This document shows, in pieces, positions 5,667 through 11,551 of a DNA stretch of 11,551 nucleotides. The position numbers were made by a program, and so were the translations under genes. Under the pieces are notes generated by a model. That model had not been told where the DNA came from. It saw nothing but the letters and a program-made list of their open reading frames with translations, and did not search any database. The stretch covers positions 1-11,551 of the forward strand of contig JAUVRN010000026.1 in NCBI GenBank assembly GCA_030597645.1. The letters run 5' to 3'. Origin of the DNA: Candidatus Zixiibacteriota bacterium (GTDB taxonomy: Bacteria > Zixibacteria > MSB-5A5 > JAUVRN01). Positions within the stretch are counted from its first letter, which is position 1. The number at the start of each line of letters is the position of its first letter.

Positions 5667-5773
5667 CCACGGAGCGAAACAGTCAACAAACTACAGACTC
5701 GGGGCACGAGCACCTCTCCGCAGAGGGCCCAGCAGGCCCAGCACAGGACAGCACGGTAAGCGTATGGCAGTAG
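5663..5773 (+). CDS. Doubtful small ORF linking hisS and aspS
   Basis: An ATG overlapping the hisS stop (ATGA, 5663-5666) opens a 36-codon frame ending at TAG 5771-5773, ten bases into aspS. The product (MTTERNSQQTTDSGHEHLSA and a short Pro/Gln-rich tail) would be polar and disordered. Third-position GC is lower than in neighbouring genes, arguing against a selected protein. Its position would allow translational coupling from hisS to aspS, which has no clear Shine-Dalgarno. I recognise no family. Confidence 0.2.
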   Translation: MTTERNSQQTTDSGHEHLSAEGPAGPAQDSTVSVWQ

Positions 5774-7599
5774 ACTTTGCACTCTGGAAGCGGACGCACA
5801 CATGCGGCGAGTTGCGTAGCCGTGACGCGTCCAGCATGACGGTACTCAACGGCTGGGTCCACCGCTGGCGCGATCTGGGCGGAATTCTGTTCCTCGACCT
5901 GCGCGATCGTTATGGGATCAGCCAGGTTGTGTTTCGGCCGGAGCTCTTGTCCGCCGAGCAGATGGACATCGCGGGGAAGATCCGCGCCGAGTGGGTCATC
6001 GCCACCCGCGGCCGGGTGGAACCGCGGCCCGAAGGCACGCACAACGCCGATCTGCCGACCGGAGAGATCGAGGTCAACGTGACCGAGTTCGCCATTCTCA
6101 ACCCATCACGGACTCCGCCGTTCGAAATCGAGGAAGATACCGCTGCCAGCGAGGAACTGCGGCTGCGATATCGGTATCTCGACCTCCGTCGAGCGAAACA
6201 GCGCAAGCGTATTGAACTCCGTCACAGGTTCGTCAAGTCGGTCCGTGACTGGTTTGACCGGGCTGGTTTCCTCGAAATCGAGACGCCCTTGCTTATTCGC
6301 AGCACCCCGGAAGGCGCGCGCGACTACGTGGTGCCGAGCCGGGTGAATCGCGGCCGGTTCTATGCACTGCCGCAGTCGCCACAGTTGCTCAAGCAGATTC
6401 TCATGGTGTCGGGGTTTGACCGGTACTTCCAGATCGCGCGCTGCCTTCGCGACGAAGACCTGCGTGCCGATCGCCAGCCCGAGCACACGCAGATCGACGT
6501 CGAACTTTCCTTCATTACACAGGAGGATGTGTTCGATACGATCGAGCGGATGATGACCCACGCGTTCGCCGATGCCGCTGGCATAACGCTCTCGCCTCCG
6601 TTTCCGCAACTGAGCTATGAAGAGGTCATGGCCCGTTACGGCATAGACAAACCCGACACGCGTTTCGGACTCGAGCTGTACGACGTAAGTGACGTGTTCG
6701 CACAGACGGAGTTCAGGGCCTTTTCCGGGGCGCTACAGGACGGTGGCTCGGTTCGGGGACTCACGCTGCCGGGAGGGGCTTCTCTGTCGCGCAAGGAGTT
6801 GGACGGCCTGACGGAGATCGCCCAGGGTGCCGGCGCTCGCGGACTGGTGTGGCTGGCGCGGGGCCATGACGGCGTGCGGGGCCCGGCAGCCAAGTTCCTT
6901 CAGGCTGGCGAGTTCGACCGGCTCTGGGAGACCGGCAGCTGCAACGAAGGCGACCTGGTACTTCTGGTGGCCGATCTCGACCGGATCGCACTGCCGGCGC
7001 TCGGCACGCTGCGCCTGCACCTCGGCCACAGCCGCAGCCTGATCGACCGCTCACTGTGGAACTTCCTCTGGGTAAGAGATTTCCCGCTCCTGGAGTACAG
7101 TCCCGATCGCAACGGTTACGATGCGATGCACAACATCGTCTCATCACCCTTTGCCGCCGATGAGCACTTGATCGACGAGGGTTTCGAGAGCAGCACCCCC
7201 GCCGGTCACCCGGATCATCCCTGGAGCCGGATCCGCGCCAACCAGTACGATCTGGTGCTCAACGGATCGGAGTTGGCTTCAGGCGGCATCCGCATCAATC
7301 GCAGGGAGCTGCAGCAGAAAGTGCTCAACATCCTCGGTATCAGCGATTCCCGTGCTGAGAAGATGTTCGGTTTTCTGCTCGAAGCTCTGGAGTACGGTGC
7401 ACCGCCCCATGGTGGTATCGCTCTGGGCCTGGATCGGATCATCGCTCTCCTGTGCGGCGCCGACTCCATCCGTGACGTCATAGCCTTTCCCAAAACGGCT
7501 CAGGCACAATCGCTTATGGACGGCGCGCCAGCCACGCTCGATCCCGAGCAGCTGGCCGAACTGGGGCTGGTGGTCCGGAGTGCCCCTGCCGATAAATAG
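5764..7599 (+). CDS. aspS: Aspartyl-tRNA synthetase (bacterial, GAD-domain type)
   Basis: A 611-residue class II synthetase that charges tRNA-Asp, possibly also tRNA-Asn. It has an N-terminal OB-fold anticodon domain (GWVHRWRDLGGILFLDLRDR), motif 1 with FLEIETPLLIRSTPEGARDY, motif 2 LRDEDLRADRQPEHTQID, an inserted GAD domain (about 300-420), and motif 3 GGIALGLDRIIALL with RDVIAFPKT near the end. The usual AMHHPFTSP segment reads AMHNIVSSP, so the second His is Asn. The Leu in RRDL-type position of the OB-fold resembles tRNA-Asp-specific enzymes more than the His of non-discriminating ones. That is weak evidence, and no gatCAB genes are visible to test it. Start ATG 5764 fits the family N-terminus although the ribosome site is weak. 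Confidence 0.96.
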   Translation: MAVDFALWKRTHTCGELRSRDASSMTVLNGWVHRWRDLGGILFLDLRDRYGISQVVFRPELLSAEQMDIAGKIRAEWVIATRGRVEPRPEGTHNADLPTGEIEVNVTEFAILNPSRTPPFEIEEDTAASEELRLRYRYLDLRRAKQRKRIELRHRFVKSVRDWFDRAGFLEIETPLLIRSTPEGARDYVVPSRVNRGRFYALPQSPQLLKQILMVSGFDRYFQIARCLRDEDLRADRQPEHTQIDVELSFITQEDVFDTIERMMTHAFADAAGITLSPPFPQLSYEEVMARYGIDKPDTRFGLELYDVSDVFAQTEFRAFSGALQDGGSVRGLTLPGGASLSRKELDGLTEIAQGAGARGLVWLARGHDGVRGPAAKFLQAGEFDRLWETGSCNEGDLVLLVADLDRIALPALGTLRLHLGHSRSLIDRSLWNFLWVRDFPLLEYSPDRNGYDAMHNIVSSPFAADEHLIDEGFESSTPAGHPDHPWSRIRANQYDLVLNGSELASGGIRINRRELQQKVLNILGISDSRAEKMFGFLLEALEYGAPPHGGIALGLDRIIALLCGADSIRDVIAFPKTAQAQSLMDGAPATLDPEQLAELGLVVRSAPADK

Positions 7600-7627
7600 C
7601 CCGGAGACGTGGTTGCGCCATAAGTCA

Positions 7628-7656
7628 TTGGCGGACTGAGCCTCACGGTCTATAGT
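7628..7656 (+). promoter_or_regulatory. Promoter between aspS and phoH
   Basis: TTGGCG (7628-7633) and TATAGT (7651-7656) have a 17-bp spacer, among the best sigma-70-type matches in the window. It begins 28 bp after the aspS stop and predicts a start near 7663, over 200 bases before phoH can begin and exactly where a self-folding sequence starts. Confidence 0.65.
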
Positions 7657-7662
7657 TTTGAT

Positions 7663-7843
7663 ACCGTCCCGGGCTTCTTGACCTGGTGTCCTGAGTCAGA
7701 AGTTTGTTGCCGGTTCCGGCGAGGACACAGGGATGGTGGCAAGGTGTGCCGACCAGGGAACACCGCGGTTATTCCGTGGTGGCCCAACACCGCCAACGCC
7801 ACCGGGGACTGCTCGGAATAGGTGATGAAGCTCTGATTCAGGG
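7663..7843 (+). ncRNA. Candidate 6S-like structured RNA
   Basis: Hand folding gives one long irregular rod. The closing stem is 7671-7685 with 7819-7833 (13 of 15 positions paired). A small asymmetric bubble follows, then CTGAGT (7691-7696) with GCTCGG (7811-7816). A large bubble whose 5' strand has its own GCCG-GTTC-CGGC hairpin (7709-7720) comes next. Further in are GGTGGC (7735-7740) with GCCACC (7798-7803), GGTGT (7743-7747) with ACACC (7787-7791), GGG (7756-7758) with CCC (7783-7785), and an 8-bp end hairpin (7761-7768 with 7774-7781, loop TTATT). A rod of about 180 nt with a central bubble is the shape of 6S RNA, which mimics an open promoter and binds RNA polymerase. GTCCTGAG on the 5' strand resembles 6S sequences I recall. 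In Bacillus subtilis 6S-1 (bsrA) lies between aspS and yrvM. It has its own promoter; no T-run terminator is seen, so the 3' end is approximate. It could instead be a phoH leader. Confidence 0.5.
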
Positions 7844-7969
7844 TACCGGAATCGGGCACAACCGGAGCAAACGACTACGAGCGACGACGCCGGCGTTTTC
7901 GAAGCGAAGCTTTCCCTTTCCGGATCGGACCCGCGCCTCATATTCGGCCAGCATGACCATCACCTTCGC

Positions 7970-8857
7970 GTGGTGGAGAGCCAGTTTCCCGTAGAGATCA
8001 TTGCGCGGGGCGACGAGGTAACCGTCCGCGGCAAGCAGGAAGATGTTCAGAAGGTCTCCCGTCTCTTTACCGACCTGATGGAGCGGGTCGAAGTAGAGGG
8101 ATCCATCTCTCAGCAGTACCTCCAGTACGCCATCGACATGATCAAGGACAATGGCGAAGGCCCCGGCACCGAGATGCCCGACAAGCCGCTGCTCGTTACG
8201 CCCAGGCACGGTTCGATTCGCGCCAAGACCGTGGGGCAGGGGCGCTATCTCGAAGCCATGGCGAAGTACGACATCGCCTTCGTCATTGGCCCGGCGGGCA
8301 CCGGCAAGACGTATCTCGCCGTAGCAGCTGCCCTGGGCGAACTCAAACGTCACACCGTCGATCGTATCGTGCTGGTCCGGCCCGCCGTAGAGGCGGGCGA
8401 GTCGCTGGGCTTTCTCCCCGGTGATATTCGTGCCAAGGTGGACCCGTACCTGCGGCCCGTGTACGACGCGCTCAACGACATGCTACCGGCAGAGCGCATT
8501 CGCCATCACCTGGAGATGGGAGTCATCGAGGTCGTGCCGCTGGCCTTCATGCGCGGGCGCACGCTCAATTCCGCGTTCGTGATCCTCGACGAGGCCCAGA
8601 ACACCACGCGTGCCCAGATGAAGATGTTCCTGACCCGCCTCGGGGTGAACTCGCGCGCTGTGATCACGGGGGACGTCACGCAGATAGACCTGGTGAGCCG
8701 AGAGCAGTCCGGTCTGCTCCAGGCCCAACGGATCCTGGAGGGCATCAGCGGGATCGCGTTCTGTCATCTCACCGACAAGGACGTCGTACGGCACCGGCTG
8801 GTGCAAAGCATCGTCAGAGCGTACAACCGTCACGAGGCCGAACGCGACGATGACTAG
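7970..8857 (+). CDS. phoH: PhoH-like ATPase (conserved coding extends upstream of this GTG)
   Basis: A PhoH/YbeZ-type P-loop ATPase, 295 residues from the first canonical start in frame (GTG 7970). It has Walker A GPAGTGKT (about 107-114), RPAVEAGESLGFLPGD, and Walker B FVILDEAQNTT. Such proteins are thought to be RNA-linked ATPases or helicases working near YbeY in rRNA maturation. The annotated start is surely too late: in frame upstream, 7895-7969 reads VFEAKLSLSGSDPRLIFG then QHDHHLR, matching the conserved PhoH N-terminus (FGNHDSHLK in B. subtilis). No ATG, GTG or TTG exists between the stop at 7826-7828 and 7970. The best placed initiator is ACG 7877-7879, nine bases after GGAG (7864-7867), giving about 326 residues. 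Its stop overlaps the next gene's ATG by 8 bp. Confidence 0.93.
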   Translation: MVESQFPVEIIARGDEVTVRGKQEDVQKVSRLFTDLMERVEVEGSISQQYLQYAIDMIKDNGEGPGTEMPDKPLLVTPRHGSIRAKTVGQGRYLEAMAKYDIAFVIGPAGTGKTYLAVAAALGELKRHTVDRIVLVRPAVEAGESLGFLPGDIRAKVDPYLRPVYDALNDMLPAERIRHHLEMGVIEVVPLAFMRGRTLNSAFVILDEAQNTTRAQMKMFLTRLGVNSRAVITGDVTQIDLVSREQSGLLQAQRILEGISGIAFCHLTDKDVVRHRLVQSIVRAYNRHEAERDDD

Positions 8858-11045
8858 GAACGGAGAGCAGGATGGTCAGCTGGAGCGACCGTTCTGGCGC
8901 AGGTATTTTTACGCGCTGCTTCTTGGTTTTCTGCTCATCGCGTTGACCACGGTTCTCTTCCCCCTCTCTTCGTTGGTCACGCCTCTGGCCACGCCCAAGG
9001 TCGGGGACCTGGCATCAGAGGACGTGATCGCGCCGAGCACGATCCCCATCAAGCGGACGGTCTCCGAGATCGAGTCGCTGCGCGACTCCGCGCTCCAGTC
9101 GGTTCCGCTGGTCTTCCGTTACGATCAGTCCAAGGCCGACTCCGTAATTCTCGAGTGCCGGGCATTCTTCGAAGCGATGGAGACCATGCACGCGCGGTCC
9201 ACGGCCTGGAACGACTTTCTGCTCTCGTTCCCCCACCTGGCCGTTCCGCCCCGCATCCAGGACGCGGATTCGGCGGTGAGGCAGGCTGCGTCCGCCGGCC
9301 TCGATTCGGTGCTCGCCGGCATCTACCGGTTCGGGCTCATGCGCAACCTGCTCGAACTGCCTCTTTCGGGGAGTCGTACGGCGGCCATCGTGCGTGGCCA
9401 GAGCGAAACGCTGGTGCGCCGCGAGCACCTGCTGGAAGTTCTCGAGGCGCAGCAGATTCTGAGGCGCGGTCTCCGGGAAACCGTGGCGGATACGATCATG
9501 CGTCCGGCCTTTTACGAATTGGCCCGCCAGTGGCTGGTGCCCAATCTGATCCTCGATCTGAGCGCTACCGAGCGCCGCAAGGAGATGGCGCTCCACTCGA
9601 TACCCGTCAACAAGGGTGTCATCCTCAAAGACGAGTACATCGTCCGCGTCGGCGAACGTATCACGCCCCGCCAGCTCCAGGGCCTGCAGGCCATGGCCGA
9701 GTCCCGGCTGCGTGCGGCCCAGGAGGGCGAGGTCTGGCGACTGCTGATTCCCGTGACCGCGCGCGTCTTGTTCCTGGCGGCACTGTTCGCCGGATTCGGT
9801 GTGGCGCTGCGCCTGTCCCGTCCGCGTATCTTCGAGGAGGCGCGATCGCTGTCCGCACTGGCCGTCCTGTATCTGATGCAGATCATCCTCACGTACCTGA
9901 TCTTTTATCACTGGGAAGTCTCCGGTTATCTCTTGCCGGTGACGGTAGCCACCATGTTGGCCGCTATTCTCCTCTCCGTAGGGGTAGGAGTTTCGTTCGC
10001 GGTATTCCTGGCACTGGTGCTCGGAGTCGTCTCCGGATTTGACTTTGCGCCGGTTTTCCTGGCCGTGTCGGTCGGCACGGTATCGGTGATGGCCGTTCAG
10101 AACGTGCGTAAGCGCTATCATTTCTACAGGCCGATGGCACTCATCGCGCTGGCATACGTGATCGTCATCGCTCTCGTGGAGGCGTTGAGATACACCGAGC
10201 CGAAGACCATCCTGGTCCGGGCCGGGTACGGGGTGCTCAACGGCATCCTCTCGCCCATCATTACGATCGGGTTGTTGCCGCTGTTCGAAACGGCCTTCCG
10301 ACTCACGACCGACATCACGCTTATCGAGCTTTCCGACATGAACCATCCGTTGCTGCGGCGCCTTTCGGTAGCGGCGCCCGGCACGTATCATCACTCGATC
10401 ATCGTGGCCAATCTTTGTGAGGCGGCCGCGGAGTCGGTCCAGGCCAATCCACTGCTGGCACGCGTGGGTGCCTATTTCCACGACATCGGCAAGATGGAAA
10501 AGCCCGAGTACTTCGTGGAGAATCAGATGGGCCGCAAGAACAAACACGATGAGCTGACGCCCAGCATGAGCGCCCTGATCCTGGCCGCCCACATCAAGTC
10601 AGGTTCCGAAATGGCCCGTGACGCCCGCCTGCCGCAAGTGATCACCGACTTCATCGAGCAGCACCATGGGACCACCCGGATGACCTACTTTTATCGCAAA
10701 GCGGCGGAGCAGGCCGGTCATGAGATTCCCGATTCGGACTTCCGCTATCCGGGTCCCAAACCCCGTACGAAGGAAACGGCGATCCTGATGCTGGCCGACT
10801 CGGTCGAGGCGGTCTCGAGGACGCTAGAGGATCCACGCCCCAATCGCCTGCGGAGTGCCATCCACCGGGTCATCACCGACAAGTTCGTAGCCGGGCAGCT
10901 CTCCGACTGCCCCCTCACGCTGGAAGATCTTTACCGCATCGAAGACGCCTTCTTGCATTTGCTGCTGGGCGCGTTCCACGGGCGCGTGCGTTATCCGCAG
11001 CAGGAAGACGAGGATCAACGCAAGAAGGAGTCGATCCTCGGATGA
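8850..11045 (+). CDS. 7TM-HD family phosphodiesterase (YqfF/PgpH-like)
   Basis: A 731-residue membrane protein. It has a first transmembrane helix (about 20-42), an extracytoplasmic 7TMR-HDED-type domain (about 60-290), a cluster of about seven transmembrane helices (about 298-480), and a cytoplasmic HD domain (about 505-690). HD residues include H514-H515, H544-D545 in FHDIGKMEKPEYF, AAHIKSG, IEQHHGTT and LMLADSVEAVSR, so the metal site looks complete. Listeria PgpH, of this architecture, hydrolyses cyclic-di-AMP; the same activity here is inferred. It overlaps phoH by 8 bp and ybeY by 4 bp, so expression should be coupled. The phoH - 7TM-HD - ybeY order is common in bacteria. Confidence 0.93.
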   Translation: MTRNGEQDGQLERPFWRRYFYALLLGFLLIALTTVLFPLSSLVTPLATPKVGDLASEDVIAPSTIPIKRTVSEIESLRDSALQSVPLVFRYDQSKADSVILECRAFFEAMETMHARSTAWNDFLLSFPHLAVPPRIQDADSAVRQAASAGLDSVLAGIYRFGLMRNLLELPLSGSRTAAIVRGQSETLVRREHLLEVLEAQQILRRGLRETVADTIMRPAFYELARQWLVPNLILDLSATERRKEMALHSIPVNKGVILKDEYIVRVGERITPRQLQGLQAMAESRLRAAQEGEVWRLLIPVTARVLFLAALFAGFGVALRLSRPRIFEEARSLSALAVLYLMQIILTYLIFYHWEVSGYLLPVTVATMLAAILLSVGVGVSFAVFLALVLGVVSGFDFAPVFLAVSVGTVSVMAVQNVRKRYHFYRPMALIALAYVIVIALVEALRYTEPKTILVRAGYGVLNGILSPIITIGLLPLFETAFRLTTDITLIELSDMNHPLLRRLSVAAPGTYHHSIIVANLCEAAAESVQANPLLARVGAYFHDIGKMEKPEYFVENQMGRKNKHDELTPSMSALILAAHIKSGSEMARDARLPQVITDFIEQHHGTTRMTYFYRKAAEQAGHEIPDSDFRYPGPKPRTKETAILMLADSVEAVSRTLEDPRPNRLRSAIHRVITDKFVAGQLSDCPLTLEDLYRIEDAFLHLLLGAFHGRVRYPQQEDEDQRKKESILG

Positions 11046-11464
11046 GGGTGCGGACGGTACTGACCGAGGACGCCCGCGAGGTGCCCCGACGAACCCTCGC
11101 CCTTCTCGCCCGGCGCGTCATGCGCGGGGAGGAGGGCGACCTCGACGTCACCATCGTTCTTACGGACGATGCCCGGCTCCGTGAGCTCAATCGTCGGTAT
11201 CGTGGCATCGACCGCGCCACGGATGTTCTCAGTTTTGATCTGCCGGCGCTGCCGCCCGTGGTCGGCCCTACCGGCGAGCTCTACATATCCGTGTCGCAGG
11301 CCCGGCGACAAGCCCGGCGGTATCGGCACTCGCTGAGCGCCGAATTGGAGCGGCTGGTCGTCCACGGCGTACTCCACCTGCTCGGACATGATCACAAGCG
11401 GAGCAGCGACGCCCGGCGCATGCGGAGCCGGGAGGAGGCGTATCTCATGAGGCGGGTCGCGTGA
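11042..11464 (+). CDS. ybeY: Endoribonuclease YbeY (16S rRNA maturation)
   Basis: A 140-residue YbeY/UPF0054 metalloprotein. The metal-binding motif is H108-x3-H112-x5-H118 within VVHGVLHLLGHDH. Upstream are the family's LRELNRRYRGIDRATDVLSF and GELYISV blocks. YbeY acts in 16S rRNA 3'-end processing and ribosome quality control. The length is slightly short, with a truncated-looking tail (MRSREEAYLMRRVA) but nothing essential missing. The start ATG overlaps the preceding stop as ATGA, and its own stop overlaps the next GTG as GTGA. Confidence 0.95.
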   Translation: MRVRTVLTEDAREVPRRTLALLARRVMRGEEGDLDVTIVLTDDARLRELNRRYRGIDRATDVLSFDLPALPPVVGPTGELYISVSQARRQARRYRHSLSAELERLVVHGVLHLLGHDHKRSSDARRMRSREEAYLMRRVA

Positions 11465-11551
11465 CGGCTGCCGTCTTCTGGGTCATGGTTCTCGCCGTGG
11501 CACTGATTCTCGCGTTTCTGGCCGCCTTTGCCAGGGCGGCCGCGTATCTCG
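11461..11551 (+). CDS. Start of a membrane protein, probably HlyC/CorC (CNNM) family (partial)
   Basis: GTG 11461 overlaps the ybeY stop (GTGA) and opens a frame to the window edge reading MTAAVFWVMVLAVALILAFL then AAFARAAAYL, a strongly hydrophobic first helix. Genes for CBS-domain HlyC/CorC transporters with an N-terminal CNNM membrane domain often follow ybeY, and they start with such a helix. The family is inferred from position and hydrophobicity only. Confidence 0.6.
   Translation, partial: MTAAVFWVMVLAVALILAFLAAFARAAAYL

Noticed and set aside
7756..7785. Hairpin as an intrinsic terminator for aspS
   Set aside because: No T-run follows, and the hairpin fits as the tip of the larger rod-like RNA.
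7704..7994. Plus-strand 96-codon frame before phoH
   Set aside because: It lies in another frame over the structured RNA and the phoH N-terminus, starts with TTG without a ribosome site, and is not protein-like.

Overview
The window comes from a high-GC bacterial chromosome. Its housekeeping genes are all bacterial in type: HisRS, a GAD-domain AspRS, PhoH, a 7TM-HD phosphodiesterase of the YqfF/PgpH family, and YbeY. It also carries sigma-54 regulation and lysine/arginine-rich histone H1-like proteins. TAG and TGA stops are both used normally. I cannot fix the phylum. Gemmatimonadota or another high-GC uncultured lineage would fit, but this is a weak inference. There are no insertion sequences, phage genes or CRISPR arrays.

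Layout. Positions 1-83 may hold the 5' end of a gene on the minus strand. About 320 bp of apparently non-coding DNA follows, ending in A-tracts and a strong sigma-70-type promoter (406-434). Positions 442-2199 encode a GAF/AAA+/HTH sigma-54 activator, broken by one in-frame TAG at 979-981. Next come two short units, each ending in a histone H1-like gene and a strong intrinsic terminator. The first H1-like gene (2255-2569) directly follows the activator. The second (3427-3867) follows a GxxExxY-family gene (2984-3391) that has a near-consensus sigma-54 -24/-12 promoter. The two H1-like genes share a near-identical leader with a strong Shine-Dalgarno. A VanZ-like membrane protein (3953-4351) follows, then hisS (4422-5666) and aspS (5764-7599).

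Between aspS and phoH there is a well-spaced promoter (7628-7656) and a sequence that folds by hand into a long irregular rod of about 180 nt (7663-7843). I propose it is a 6S-like RNA; in Bacillus subtilis 6S-1 also lies just downstream of aspS. The last block is a tightly overlapping operon: phoH, the 7TM-HD gene, ybeY, and the start of a membrane protein probably of the HlyC/CorC (CNNM) type. It suits RNA metabolism, rRNA maturation and cyclic-di-AMP turnover.

Main points for a second look: (i) an activator gene with a nonsense codon beside a sigma-54 promoter that may be its target; (ii) a possible nucleoid-protein regulon of two H1-like paralogues and a GxxExxY protein that has lost its usual nuclease residues; (iii) the 6S-like RNA; (iv) a phoH gene whose conserved N-terminus has no canonical start codon; (v) several promoters placed so close to start codons that the mRNAs should be leaderless or nearly so.
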